Assembly: GCA_030141605.1 (NCBI GenBank)
Contig: JAQGDQ010000269.1
Location: forward strand, 1 to 62,000
DNA: 62,000 bases
Origin: Tubiluchus corallicola
Taxonomy: Eukaryota; Priapulida; Priapulimorpha; Priapulimorphida; Tubiluchidae
Direction: 5' to 3'
The notes under the pieces were generated by a model. That model did not search any database. It saw only the letters and a program-made list of their open reading frames with translations, and was not told the origin of the DNA. This document shows positions 1 to 26,480 of this stretch, piece after piece. The translations under genes and the position numbers were made by a program. How positions within the stretch are numbered: the first letter of the stretch is position 1; every line of letters starts with the position of its first letter.

Positions 1-1589
1 TATTACAAAACATTACGTAAACAATGCAATACATTACCATGAAGAAAAAACTACACAGACAAAACCCCACACAGAGGGTGTAATCGTCAACACAATACAC
101 AATAAAACACAATAATAATAGTAAACGGCATTTAGCGACAGGACCTGATATTAAATAATTATAGCAAAACTAGAATATAGCTAACTAGCAAGTTCACTAG
201 AAATGAAAAAGCAAAGATGACTTTCAAGTGTGCCCACACGTACATCCTTTCTCAACGAGATTAATAGTTGAAGCCAGGTTGGTAAATGAAACAGCTATAA
301 AGACAAAAGCAATTTTCCTGGTGTTCATCCATCTGTTTATTAACTAGGCCCAATGTTGCTTAGCCAAGCATTCAGTGTGAATATTTACATTTATATGTTG
401 TTGTTTAGTGATTAACTAATCAGAAATGCTGTGTTAACCAGCTTAGTACCACCCCATCACGGCTCCTACCATTAGAGTGTTGCAGCACGTTTGCATGTCA
501 TGCATTTCTTTAATTCGAATTTTGTATACCCACGTCTCCAATAACTGAAAGAGAAGTTTCTTTAATTATTAATTTGCAACTCTAAATTCAAACTGTAATC
601 TGTACAAGTAATTTTTTATGTATTATACATGAATGTAACGTATAGACAGCGATAAATTGATGTAAAATTTATCTTACGTTTATTACGTATGCACTTTACT
701 TTTTATGCACCAGCAACTAAAGTATATTATGTATGTATGTAGTTAGATTGTACTGTACAGTGTTCTATTAGACTATTAATAGCACGTGTGACTTGGTGTG
801 CGTCGTAAGTAATTCTGTATTTGTGGCAAAGTATGCACAAGAAACATGACTTTTAGCACAGAACACATAAAGACTGTAACACTGATTTCTGTTAAAATTT
901 ATTTTTAAACGCATCGTCACTATAACCACAATTATTAACAAAGTTCGTATTTTTATGCGCAACGGTTTATTATTTGCATTTATTATTTGTAAGTATTTGC
1001 AGTTTAAGACTCCCGTAACAGTGACAGTCAGCGCTGGAGTACAGTAATAATCACTCAGTTAAAATGACATTGGTGAATGGGCACAGTGAAAAAATACCGG
1101 CACACTAAAGTGCTTCTTCCTCTTTGGTGAATTTTCCAGATGGAGTTACATGTAGGGTTATATTTTTATCTAGTTTTCCGTTTGCGCATTTTTCCCTATG
1201 CTATATTTACCGTGCCATTATTAACTGTGAAATAACTGGCATAGTCGTTGCCGATACGTGAATGTGTACTTTTCTATGCTTACTTTGTATCAACAAATGA
1301 GGTCAAAACGAGATTTACAATGTCAAATAAATGTTAAGAACTTTACTTCAATTAAATGATTTCGTGCACATTTAGCTTTTCACATTTCTACAAATCCTAG
1401 TTACATTAATATTTGGATTTATGTGTAACAGCTGCTTGACAGTTTCGCCAAAAATGATCAACTTCGCCCACGTCAGTATTAGTAGCATACTAGTAGCTCA
1501 TATGGGCATAGTCAGATTTGTAAAATCTAGCGAAAAAATTATTTTACCTAATCTCTTCTAATCCACAGTTAATAGGTAAAATATATGGA

Positions 1590-2000
1590 GTAAATTGTCC
1601 AATCACAAAAAAGTGCAAGAAAACGATTTATGGTGTTTTCTTGTAGTATCTGGCCTAGGAAATAACATATCACAAGTTGGTGGAATTTGGAGGTTCTAAA
1701 AGGATCTAATTAAGACGCAAAAATAGCCGCCATTTGACCAAAAATATTTAGTCTACCAAAATTGTAAAAAAATACTCATTTTGACTCAAAAGCATGAAAC
1801 TTTACATAGTGGTACAACATATTAAGGTTGGATATGGTTAATTTTGGTTATGAAATCAATCAACATTTTCCAATATGCCCGCAATTTTAAATATGGCCGA
1901 CAATATGGCTTATAAGAGCTATATTAAATTAACCTAATTAAAGACCCGTTTGAAAGTTTGTTATTTTCTGTAGCTGGAAAAAAGTTACGTAAATTTTGCA
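1590..2000. repeat. dispersed-repeat-like sequence
   Basis: Phrases such as AATAGCCGCCATTTGACCAA, GCATGAAACTTTACATAG and ATATGGCCGACAATATGGC resemble a repeat style common in invertebrate genomes. There is no second copy in this window, so the call is weak. Confidence 0.25.
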
Positions 2001-2039
2001 ATAATTTTGTATTAACGACTCTTTTATAAGATTGTAGAC

Positions 2040-2715
2040 CTACGTCCATACTGATAGAAGGAATGACGTAAAATAAGTAAAGGGCCGTTACTGGTTACTG
2101 GTTTCACCATCACGATGCTGATCACGATATAGACGGCAATGTTTATTTTCATTAATGCAGCCAGGAGAGATGCTTCACTGTTGTCAGACGTAGAACTCAT
2201 GCTTCTTCACATAGGTGTCAGAACTGGGATACCCGCTTGCAGTCTGTCAAACTGGCGATCTATGATGGTCGGATTCTGCTCTCCCCATCTGAGTTCCCCT
2301 CAAACTAGCATAATAGCACAGGGAGCTTACTTTGGACTGCTCTTATTTCCTAACATGCAGTCTACACTGATGGCAAGGACTTTATTAAATTTCTGTTAAC
2401 TTTTGCCTATAAGATCATATGCATATCTCTTGACAAGCTGGTAGTATTGGTCTAGAAGATCATCTGCATTCACAGCTCGTTATTTGACCACTCACTGATA
2501 TGTATAACCTACTGTGTCAGCTAAATCTCGAGTAAGGCCCGTTTAGTGATTTTAGTGAAACATGAATGACCCCTTAATTAGGCCAGCCTTTTCGAATTGT
2601 GGCAGCGCTGTTTCTTGTTTTTGTGGCATTGCATAAAAGCTAAATGCTTTTGTTGCTGCCTTTTACCACTCTTGGTTCGGGAACGAACCATTTTTGCAGC
2701 GAACTGTCGGTAGGT
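2040..2715 (-). mobile_element. possible decayed transposon coding remnant
   Basis: On the minus strand 2683-2570 reads MVRSRTKSGKRQQQKHLAF and further basic residues, like the basic start of some transposon proteins. 2395-2060 is nearly open with two stops. I cannot name a family. The plus-strand frame at 2139-2399 is treated as a shadow. Confidence 0.25.
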
Positions 2716-2899
2716 ACAGGTACAGGTGCTGCGACTGTCACCTGGATCTGAAGCCCATGCATAAAGCTGCCTACACTGGCTTGAATGGCTTAGTCCCGGT
2801 CGTAATCGGAAAGGTTTATTTCAAAACGCCCTGTGAACTGCAAGTCTCTACTTAATGCTATAACAAAATGTGCTGTTGATCCACAGCTGTTTCATGCAG

Positions 2900-2905
2900 T
2901 TTATT
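2900..2905 (-). promoter_or_regulatory. candidate polyadenylation signal of the DEG/ENaC gene
   Basis: AATAAA on the minus strand about 205 bases after the stop codon. A second copy lies at 2815-2820. Neither is confirmed by a cleavage site. Confidence 0.35.
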
Positions 2906-3110
2906 TTAATATTGACCAAAATGAAAAAACTGCTGTCCGCACTTTTGTCACAATGTGTTCTGTAAATTGCAACACATTAAAAACAATACATAAAACAGGT
3001 ATATGGCACATCTGTGTAAGCACTACAAAGCACTGCAATTTATATTAAGACTCACAACATTTACAATTTTGCTTTTCTCCTATACTAAGCTTAGCGATAC
3101 ATAATGTTTG

Positions 3111-15981
<12,871 letters not shown>

Positions 15982-16429
15982 TTTCTCTTTTTTAATTATT
16001 GTTTTCTTCAGTTTCTTTATATAATGCGACAAATTTTCTCTTTCTTTTATTTTTGCAAAGTCGCCTTTCTAACAACAGAGTCTGCAACTAAGATAACCCT
16101 TTCACTGATCCGCCAGGTTGAGGTCATCCAGGAATTGCAAGAAGGGACAAGCCGGAGTTAAACAGAATGATCACAAGGAAGCGTTTCGGCAACCAATAGC
16201 AATTCTCAAAACTTCAAAAGATAATAAATGTACAGCACTTAACTATAGCAGCTGAGTATCTTAGTGACAGTTCATATACTCGCTAACTTATTTATTTATT
16301 CACTCACTCAATCGTGCTATCATTTACACATCTATTCATTCATTTGGTCATTCATTTATCGAAGAGAGAGGAAGAGAGAAGCGGGTGAAAAAAGAGAAAG
16401 AGAGGTGTGGGGAGAGAGAAAGAGAGAGA

Positions 16430-16755
16430 GATAGAAAAATCACATCGAATTTGTGGCTCTCGAACCGAATGAAACCGAATTTTAGCATTTTTGAATCCGA
16501 ATCGAATTCGAATTCTCTTTGAAAAGATTTTCGAACAAATTTCCGAATCACCAAAAACGCTCATTTAAAAACTGCGCACAGAAATCGCAAATAACATGTG
16601 CTGATGCATTATGTTTCAAACGTTTTAATAATATAAAAGACGAATGTAGTAGAACTGCTAAATAATACGAACCTACAATTTTAGGTTCGAATCGAATAGG
16701 AACTAAAAACTCGTTTGAGTCGAACTCGAACGTTCGATGCTCACCTCTAACTATG
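16430..16755. mobile_element. possible hAT-like MITE remnant (TTCGAA-rich)
   Basis: Repeated TCGAA/GAATTCG words and an end reading AGGTGAGCATCGAACGTTCG on the minus strand, like some hAT termini. The other end is not resolved. Confidence 0.3.
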
Positions 16756-16844
16756 ACCTATAACTGTCCCCATGATACGTATAGCTGAAGAAAATAAGCA
16801 GTTTTTTTCATATATGTGAATGTGCCTTTAATTTCTTTCTTTCC

Positions 16845-17462
16845 CAGAGCTCGCTGACAAGGACTACATGCAGTGCAACACAAACGTTAGAAAATTTTCT
16901 ATTAAATACAATGGCCCTTACATATGGAATTCAATTGCTCCAGCTATAAAAAATGCCAACACGCTATCCATATTCAAAAAAGTATATAAATTACACTTAC
17001 TTGAAACATACAACTGATCACTCAATCATGATTTGTTGTTGTTTTTCATTTTCAAATACTTCCCCTCTGGGATAATAATATAGTTATTAGTTCCCACCCG
17101 TATATATATATATATATATCTGCAATGCGCACCTCCATATAGTCTAAACAAGTGTTGCCTCCTCTACAAATGCTTAGCGAATGTGTTAAAGCATTTATCA
17201 TTTCTCTGTACCGACCATCAGTTTGCATCGTAATTATGAAAATTTAATACTACTAACGCCCACTGTAACTCACACTAACCATTAGTAATATATTGTAATT
17301 TTTCTCGTAACTAATTCTAGTGGCCTAGTATAAGCTAGCTTCTTAGGTCTCTAGCAGAGAATTCATGAATTGTATTATAATTTTGTATTAACAAAAACTG
17401 ATTACGGATGCACTTGTAATGCATATGTATACGTTTATTGCGAAATAAATCTATTGAACCTA
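16845..17462 (+). mobile_element. 3' end of a CR1/L2-like non-LTR retrotransposon
   Basis: 16847-17017 reads PELADKDYMQ, then RKFSIKYNGPYIWNSI, then IKNANTLSIFKKVYKLHLL to a stop. This is the usual extreme C-terminus of CR1/L2-type proteins (GPxxWNSLP...SLSxFKKxLKxxLL). About 440 bases of 3' tail follow, ending CGAAATAAATCTATTGAACC. The 5' part is missing (5' truncation). Confidence 0.6.
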
Positions 17463-17820
17463 ATCGTTGCTGTTCCTAAAAAGTAACTTACGTAAGCAGC
17501 AATTGTTGACTAGGATAAAATCAGTTTAATAAAAATTCATTTAGATAAATAAACCTAGACGGGGGTCTCAACGTAATGAACACAGACTGTCAAATCTTGT
17601 TAAAACAGGTAAATGCGATTTGGAGTCACAAGATGTGGTCTAGATGAAAATGTCGCGCTTAAATGATAAATGATGATGATGAAGTATAAAGTGAGATGAA
17701 GTGTTGAATAGGAAAAAGGCACACCGTTCGGAAAAATCTCATTTTCCCTTCAACATAAGTTTATAACTACTCTTATGCAGTGAAATAGCAAGGAAATTGA
17801 TGCAATTAGGAGTTTTGTAA

Positions 17821-17824
<4 letters not shown>

Positions 17825-17873
<49 letters not shown>
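17825..17873 (+). repeat. (CT)n microsatellite
   Basis: About 24 perfect CT units, followed by pyrimidine-rich DNA to about 18300. Confidence 0.95.
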
Positions 17874-17878
<5 letters not shown>

Positions 17879-20052
17879 TTCTCCTCTAACTTCTCATTAG
17901 GTACTCAGACTGAGAACCGCGAAAGACTAGACCGCACTCTCCTTCGTACATAAATGCCCATAAATACTTCTCTTCCTTTTTTCTTTTCCTAACTTCTCTT
18001 CCTCTTTCTTTCCTCCTCTTCCATTTTCTTCTCCTAAAGCTCTCCTTACCTTTCGAGTAGCACATCTCATCGCAAACTAGATGATGCTATCCATAGACAG
18101 TTATATGAAATAGGAGACCTATGTCCTCCTACTTTTTCTATTTTTTCTTTTTTCTCTGCTCCTCCTTCTCTCCTTTCTGCTAATTAAATAACGCCACCAC
18201 TAAGCGATATTATCCAAGAAGACAATTTAGAAGTGTTAGATCTATCTTCCATTTCTTCTCCTATTTATTCTTCCTTCTCCTTCCGCTTTTAGATAAAGGC
18301 GTTACGTCACACATACAACTTGATGTTATCCAAGAATTAACTTAACAGATCTAGGAAGAACACCTTGATAATGACAACGAAATAATAGGCCTATCTATGT
18401 CTGGAGCTCATTATTGAAATTTCGATCAGTTTGTGAAATTATTTTTCGAAGTTATTAATTATGTCGATGACCAATAATTTGCCTACGTATACTACTTTAA
18501 AATAGTTTTGATTAAGTAAATATGCACAACAGACAGACTGGGATCAAGATCTCTCGACTGTCCACACTTAATGTTCACATACAAAAAATTAAGCCAGAAC
18601 ACATCTAGAGTTGATCACTAATGTAGCTCAATTAGTTGTTGAACTCACTATATCAGAGATCATGACGGAGATCATGAGCGTGCCTTATATACAAAATATC
18701 CAAGAAAACATATACATAACGGCTTGATGATCACTAAAGCTTCTCGGTCCACTGCCAATGCAGACAATAAAACAGTCATGTTTCCTTTTGTCAGATTTGC
18801 ACGATATTGATTAATAAGCGACATTATTGTTGTTCCGCATATAACTTGTTAGCATACGTGATACCGAAGTATTTAGACAGTATGGACTGGCACGAAAAGA
18901 ACACTATTTGTTGAACGTAATGTGTTTATAGGGTATATGTGGTAATATTCGTCTTTATCATTAATAGCAATTTTAATTAATTTTAGCAAAATCGCGTGAT
19001 AATGACAGTCCAGACGTTTATATTATGCTTTGTAATTCAGTTATTATGTAATTCAGATAAATGTTTAACTTACTGTCACATGTTGTTTAGGACTGTTTAT
19101 ATGCAAATTATAGTTAATTAAGGCAGCTTAACTTAAGTCTCAAGCGAAAATTGAACAACGACAAAGTTCTGCCTAAACAGACATTAATTTAAATTAAACT
19201 AACTTCTTTTGTAAAGCTAGCTTCAGTTTTGTAGACAGTTAATAATTAAAAGTTTACACAATTGGCAGACTAAGACGCGGTATTATAGACCTGTTTCACC
19301 GTTTCACCTGTTTCACTGTTAGCTCCAGCCTCCAGTGGCATTTTTACCTATATTATAAGCACAAAATAATTAGCCATATAAACGTTAAACCGAATAGAAC
19401 ATCTAGATAAGTAACTATACCAAATAGTTTATTCTACATTTCAGAAAATACACAAAATACATGGGTACTTAAAAACAATTGTGGTTAGATGTCTAAAAGA
19501 AATTGCGTACTTTGAACATGTCCATATTGCGTTACATGAAGGGGAGGATGAAGAATAGCACTTACAGCGCCCTTCCCTTCTCAGACTGGATGACTGAGTG
19601 ATATATTAAAAAAACTTCGTTAGAAAGTACTTCATTAAATCTAGTTATAAAACAAAGTGATGCACATGTAAGTAAAAAGATATTTAAAAAGGTCTATAAC
19701 ACACAAAATTACCCGAGCTATTTCTACATTTCTCTAAAATTTTCTTTTTGACCCATTTTTTAACATGCGCACTAAAGCAGTTTTTAAAAATCTTCACCTG
19801 ACTGCGCAGAGCCCATGTTTTAAATTTTCGTTTATGTCAGGGGACACAAAAACGTGCCGAAGTTAAAAGTTTTCATTTCAATAGTATAAAAAGGAAAAAA
19901 CTAAATCTTTGAAAGTTGCCATGCTGATGTTGCATAAGACTATACATCACAAATTTATGTCGGGATTATTCCAAAGATACAGAAGTTTTAATTCAGTAAG
20001 TAAAAAAATAAATGCCAGAAAATATTTCGTATGTCACTATTGTTAAGATTTA

Positions 20053-20380
20053 CAACATGTCTTCTAAGTGTCCACCATTTTCAAAACAAACTAGACAAAT
20101 GCGTTTCTTCCAACAGCTGATAACAGTTTCTTACTTCTTTAAAAGGTATTTGGTCTCAGCACTCAACAATTTTTGCTTCTATTTCCTCTGCATCAAATGG
20201 CTCTGTGCGGCCGCCGTACACTCCTTTTAAAGAATTCCAGATACGTAGTCCAGAGGATTAAGTCCCATTTTTTCTTGACAACAAATCTTTATCACTGCTT
20301 TATTTTCTGTGTGTGGATCATTATGTAAACTAGTTGATTTCATAATTATCTTGCTGCCATGGATTGAATGCTTTATACGT
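20053..20380 (-). pseudogene. decayed mariner/Tc1-type transposase, C-terminal part
   Basis: On the minus strand the frame reads DPHTENKAVIK, then GLNPLDYVSGIL, then CWKKRICLVCFENGGHLEDML, with three stop codons in between. LNPLDY plus the terminal GGH(F/L)E block are hallmarks of mariner-like DD34D transposases. The element is non-functional. Its terminal inverted repeats were not located. Confidence 0.65.
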
Positions 20381-22144
20381 CAATGCGGCGATTTTTCAAT
20401 TGATGATTAGCTGACATTGTTCCAGTGTAACACGCTATAGTATACTCCCAGCCCAGACTATACCAGGGGCAGTGCTGGATTAGGCATTAGACAAAAAAGG
20501 CACATGCTTTAGGGCCAGACAAAAATCTAGGCCACAAAAAAATAAAATATTAATAAATTCACAGGTGATGACAAAAATGTTTTATTTATTTTTATGTAAA
20601 TGAATGTTCTGTATTTTTATTGTGACTTAGAACACTTTATTGCGACAATGAACGAAACGGGACGCTATTCAGGCAGAAACGTAATTAATGTCGAAACGGT
20701 GGTTGGGAACGAGCAAAGGAAAAGGAATTTACACTGCATGTATAGTTTGGCCTAAGACTGTTTATCTTCCGGGGTATACTCTGGCCTGGGCCAAACTATT
20801 CCCACGTTTAATGCGAGGTTAATTTGGTCTGCTACACGCGCATGTAATTTTTTATCATACAAAAGCTTTTCGGTCAAAACCTAAAAACTAAAGCTAAAAA
20901 CTTGTAACTTTCACTTGCAAATTTAGTGTATTGTTATACAACACTGTGAAGTGTCAACTTTGTAAGCCAGTTTCTTCTAATATTATTGTAGTCTAGTAAT
21001 TAGAACATTTTTTCTGAGCCGCCCGATATATAACTTTGTAGCCTTATATATATATTATATATATTAATTCTTTATTTGTCTTTAAAATGGTTCACTCATT
21101 ATAATAAAATTGAGTAAGATTCAGCGTAATGTTAAAATGAAATGAACAACACTGTTCAAGACAAATGCGTCCAGTGCATACTAAAAAAACTGAAGTGCAA
21201 AACTAAGGCCTAATTATATACAATAAATGAACATAGTTACAAACACCATATTAAAATATTTTTACAAAACAATATTACAAAAGTACATTAAATTTTACAT
21301 GACATATTTTACACTATATATGTGTATACTCCCCTTTTTAGCTAAATTTTAATTAGTCCAAAACCTAAACCAATTTATTTTAGTAAATCATGCCGAAGTT
21401 TGAGTAGCTGACTGTGCCTTCAGCCTTCTCTGAACGAACACCTGTACCGGTGTATAGATGAAGAGAAGCCCCAGGCTATTCCCAGTCACCAACCTCATGG
21501 GTAGAAAACGATTTAAAAGTGTTTTACAAAACTTTAGAAACTGAGAACGAGAGTTTAAAGATCATTGATTCACAATTCCTCCAATAAGCAACACAATTAA
21601 GATATCATCACAAATTATCATAAAAAACAAAACATACAACAACAAAATGTTTAATAAAAAATTCAGCGCTGCAATTTTTTTTTGCAAAAACCGAACTTTG
21701 AAAACCATTTGTGTAATAAGTAGGATTTTTTACCAAAAAGAAACTGTGTCAAAAAATTATAAAAAAATTACCAAAAAATTATAGATGTTGGTCACAGACC
21801 TCCTAGACTTTAAGGCCGTATAATCCGGCTGTAACGAACACAAAACATCACCCACTGCAATCTTTACGCATGCGCACCATTAGCCACTTCCACGCGGACT
21901 TTTGCTCCGCCTTACGAAAGAAACCACTGGCAGCTCATAAACAGCTAGGCCAGTAAACAAACGCAGTGCACCTACGATTCTAATGGCAGCACTGAATAAG
22001 CTGCATCCAAATTAGTCAGACCTATATAAGTTACAGTAATAGTCATTTACATAAAATAAATGTCTTTGCATATTTATTTATCAATAAAACTATTTTGTTT
22101 TTCTTGCTTTTGCAAATGTCGGTCACTGATAAAGCAGGTGATGT

Positions 22145-22549
22145 TCAATTGATCAACTGGGATTTTGCTTCAAAAAGCTTATCAGTGTTTTCTGGTCCCA
22201 TGGCTCCTATACATCCAATGCACCTGCCATGCGTCTTCGTATTATTGAAATATACGCAGGAAATTAGCAGCCTTCTCTGTTGCTGAAATCTATTATAAAA
22301 TCTATTATAGCTAGAGTAATAAATCAGCGACGGGCGCACGCTCCACTGAAAGCTTCGTTTGCCAGGCATTGTCAGCAGCAGAAATGAAGCCAGTATCAGT
22401 GCCATCTTCAGCGTGGTAATGAATAATCGTTGAGTCATAATCGTTAATCCGGGCCCGCCTTGATGCGCTTTTAATTTCCTAATGTATTTTCGCTGTACAA
22501 GATAGCATCTTTTGCCGTGATGAGTTCTGCACGCGTCTTCACGCGTCAC
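22145..22549 (-). CDS. unassigned open frame with hydrophobic segment (doubtful)
   Basis: A 134-codon minus-strand frame in otherwise gene-poor DNA. From an internal Met (MTQRLFITTLKMALILASFLLL) it reads like a signal sequence, followed by PGKRS, later QQQRR, and three cysteines near the end (CVYF...RCIGC). This resembles a secreted peptide precursor in outline only. No family is recognised and the frame could be chance. Confidence 0.15.
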   Translation of the reverse strand: MTREDACRTHHGKRCYLVQRKYIRKLKAHQGGPGLTIMTQRLFITTLKMALILASFLLLTMPGKRSFQWSVRPSLIYYSSYNRFYNRFQQQRRLLISCVYFNNTKTHGRCIGCIGAMGPENTDKLFEAKSQLIN

Positions 22550-23971
22550 GCGAGATGAATAACGAGAGTTTTTGTCACCAGAGGGAGAAGAACTGAGGAA
22601 GATGGGATACGTGGAAGAGAAACGCAGCGTGCTGCGTGCAGGGCTTCATTGATAAGCTTGATATCGTTGACAACAAGGTTAAGATTACTAACACATTGTG
22701 GAGAGCTACTAGAGGTTGGAGCACATTCACAACAATAGTCAGCACTGGAGCATAAAGGTGACTGTGAACGAGACTAATGTAGCGGTAAATACACTTATTT
22801 AATTTTCATAGAATTTCAATGGTAGAATCAATTATAAAAATTATAAGCGACCAAGAAGGAACATTTACTTAGAAGCTATACTGGTTTAAAGAGGAACCAG
22901 CTTAAGATAAGATAAGTAAAGGTATTTACTCAGAATAACTTGACTGAGCAAAGTTACAACAAGATCCTGACTGCTGCACAGTTTGCAAACAATATACCAA
23001 AAACAACTGAACAAAAAGAAAATATCAAAATTTAAAAGCAACATTTACATGTGGTTGGTTTTTATTGTTATTAGAGCGCATCGCACACTTGTTCACACAA
23101 TTTGTACCATATTAATTTGTTGACACGTCATTTATTACCATTTACTAGAATTATTGTTGAACTGCGTAATTTTCATTTACATTTGTGCATTTTAGGGTGA
23201 GTAAGTAATTGCAATGCCACAAGAACATAGTTACCAAAGCTCTACTGTTATAGGCCCATGATAACAATGGTTATGTGGATACATACACACACGTAGGCTA
23301 TTTCATATAATAATAATTATAATACTAACTGTAATGCGTCTATTGTTAGTGGTTCAGCTAACTAGTTGGCATATTTACTGAGCCTGTAAGCAAACTAGAA
23401 GCTCACTTTCTTATTTTGCAAACTGTAAACTTATTTTGCAAACCCGCTGGCCCCTACGCAATCCAAGCGTTAATGAAATTGGGTTGTTTAAGTAGCCCAA
23501 TAATTAATGTTCAAAAAATGTGGTTTTTCCATTCCAAGAAGCCTACGTTACACGTTATAAACCCCTGGATGTACGTAGCGCATAAGACAGGCAAAAGAAT
23601 ACGTGCGCCGTGTGTTATAACCATAGCTTTATAAGTAACCAACAGTTGCAAATAAACGCAGTAAAACGACGTCTGTTTTTCTTAAAAAAAATCAGTCCAG
23701 GTTAGAAATCGGAATGCTGTTGTGATATTGATCGTGTGGTATAGCAGGGAAGCCTGCACTAAACACTCCGACACACCATTATCCAGCTGATAATGACTCA
23801 ATCAACCTCCGGGTAATAATCGATATTAGGAAAAAAAATCACCCCGGCAACTTTTTCCTGCGTGGCAGTTAAGTTCTAGTAGTAAGAGAAAGCTTGTAGC
23901 TTCATAAAGTGGGAATTTTAGGACGTGTGTAGGAGGGTTCATGACTTCGATTTTTTTCGTTTAGTATAATT

Positions 23972-24150
23972 AGCAGATTAATGTAATGTAATGCAAGGCA
24001 GGTGATGCATCGTAATATAATGTACTGTAACATAATATAATGCAGTGTAATGAAAAAATGTAATGTAGCGTAATGTTATGTAATGAAATGTAATGCAAAG
24101 TACTTCATTGTAATATAATGTAATGTCATTTTAGTGCCATGTAATGCAAC
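23972..24150 (+). repeat. TAATG-rich imperfect short repeat
   Basis: Runs of TAATGTAATG and TAATATAATG variants with occasional CAA insertions. Confidence 0.6.
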
Positions 24151-25296
24151 AACAAAAGTTACGGTATTTAAAACTATTCAGAGGTACGTGCAAAGTGGCA
24201 CTACGTCTTGTGCAAGCCATGCATAAGCGAAATTAGACCTTTAAGTAAACCAGTTATTAATATTCTAAAATCGAGTTTTTTTTGTTTGTTTTTTCATTCG
24301 AAAGTTTTTTAATTACTACGTCACTATGCATACATGTATAAAGGGACAAATAGTTAAATTTAATCTACGAAATTTGCTCATGATACGCGAATAAACAAGT
24401 TTAACTAGTTCTGCGGAGCGGTGAGCTAAGGAAAATGGTCTTGTCTTGTACTATTATGGATTCTTATTCGAAAAATCCTTTTCATATCTTAAAAGGGAAA
24501 ATGCATAAATGAGAGTCTATGGTCTCGGCACAATCGTTTTTGCGCTGTATCAATCTTTAACTACTTCTGGTTTGTGCATTGTACGTTACATAATGCCTGC
24601 TGTCAAGTGTTCTATATGCAACTGCTGCAACAACGGAATCTGTTTTCAAGTAACTGCCTAATTTCCTGGTGCTTCTACACCACCATAACGCATTAATCAC
24701 ACTATAATATTAAAATATGGTAGGCGTGGTTGCTTCGGATTATTAAAATTTCCATCGCACAATCGTTTTCAGGAAAGCAGCCGTCGTAAGAGCAATTAGA
24801 CCCTTAGGTAATTTTATGGACTTAATTATAACACAGGAAGCATCGATTTTTGCCTGAAATGCACGTAGGGTTGAATTGGGCTTTATGGGTCTATAAAGTA
24901 CAGGCAATTAAGCAAGCGTTGTTCGGTACACAATAGTTTCATTATAGACGCTAAAATTTGTCTTGGCAGCAGTGCAGGCTAAGCAGATTCGTAAACATTT
25001 TAGAAAAGAAGTTCAACGAATTTTTTGGTAAAATTGAATTTTGAACATAGGTTACTTCAATAAGCGAATTGACTGTACGATTCGCAGCATGGTCGTATAC
25101 CCCATGTGACGACGATCCATAACACTCCCTGCACAGTTTTTTGTTTTTATTATCAATCATTTAACTACATAATCATTTCACTGAAAAAATTAAAAGCTAA
25201 AAATGTATAAGGATTAAATATACTATAATGTTACAAACATTTGAAGTTTGCTGCAGGAAGTTGATGAGATAAGTTAATAATATTTTTAAAGTAACC

Positions 25297-25387
25297 ATAG
25301 ACATAGACATAGACATAGACATAGACATAGACATAGACATAGACATAGACATAGACATAGACATAGACATAGACATAGACATAGACA
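25297..25387 (+). repeat. (ATAGAC)15 hexanucleotide array
   Basis: About fifteen perfect units of ATAGAC. The Met-Ser repeat frame on the other strand is spurious. Confidence 0.95.
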
Positions 25388-26069
25388 TTTTATTTTTCTC
25401 CAATTTGTGTCACCCATAATCCTAAAAATTTATGGACAAATGTCAAATTGACAATATTCTGTAAAACGGCTATGCTATCTGAGACGACTTTTTCTAGTTT
25501 AAATGGCTGCTATATGATCATTGAAGAGACACACCATAACTTTATATAAATTACAATCTAGTAAAAACACAGTTTCTTTTCTAATTTTGAACTCTTTCAG
25601 GTATCATAGCACGCAACATAGATTAAGCTTTAATTTAGATTTTCCACTGTTCTTCTTCCCTCACTAATTTCGTTAATTTATTGGATAAATTTGGAAGAAA
25701 AACTAAAATCGTATTTACTGCTTATGACTGTCTACGTGGTTTTTGTAGATATAAACGGGCTGCAGTTGCAACTTTCAGACTGTTTTAAAATTGTTTTGGT
25801 TTGGTTTGATGCTCCCATGTATTTGCATCGATTTCTCTTGCTTAATAATTGTCAAAACTCTGTTAATTAAACGATGTTGTCTCTTCTAGCCTCAGATACT
25901 ATACAAACTGTAGGCGATGCTCAAGAATAATTAAAACTATTGGTAATGCCTTCATTATAGGCATACGGTCTTGATATGTTCTATAAACTATCTATAAAAA
26001 ATGTTCCACAATCACATCCACTTAGTTGAATAACCTTCGTAATTTTTGAGTAATTTTATATCAAAATCG

Positions 26070-26480
26070 AAAGCTCTCATTCTTAAACTCATCAGCTAAC
26101 ATTGCTTCTCAGTTTGAATAACTCACATCTCAAAGTTATTGATTCTGGGTAATCTGATTCTTATGCTGAACAGCATACCGCTCAACTGAGTAACTTGATT
26201 TTCAAGGAATGATTTCTTTCCCAAACTGAGTAACTCGATTCTAGAATTGAATAACTTAAGTCTCAAGCTGAGTAGCTTGATTTTCAATTAGGATGACTTA
26301 TTCTCGAACTGAATAACGTAATTCAACAGAGTAACTTTATATTCAAACCGAGAAGGGTTATTTCTAAACATGGGTAACTTTTTTGAAAGTGAGTGACTTA
26401 GCTCTCACTGAACAATTTGCACATAACTCGGAAAATTACTTTGTTTTCACAATTTTTGAGTTCATGTAGCTTCATTCTTA
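26070..26480 (+). repeat. ~28-bp degenerate minisatellite (GAGTAACTT units)
   Basis: CTGAGTAACTTGATT-type units recur at about 25-30 base spacing with heavy divergence (GAATAACTTAAG, GAGTAGCTTGATT, GAGTAACTCGATT). Intergenic. Confidence 0.5.

Noticed and set aside
2139-2399. 86-codon plus-strand frame
   Set aside because: No domain; the minus strand looks more like a decayed element.
25297-25387. Regular short repeats that could suggest a CRISPR array
   Set aside because: A perfect hexanucleotide array without spacers, in an animal genome.
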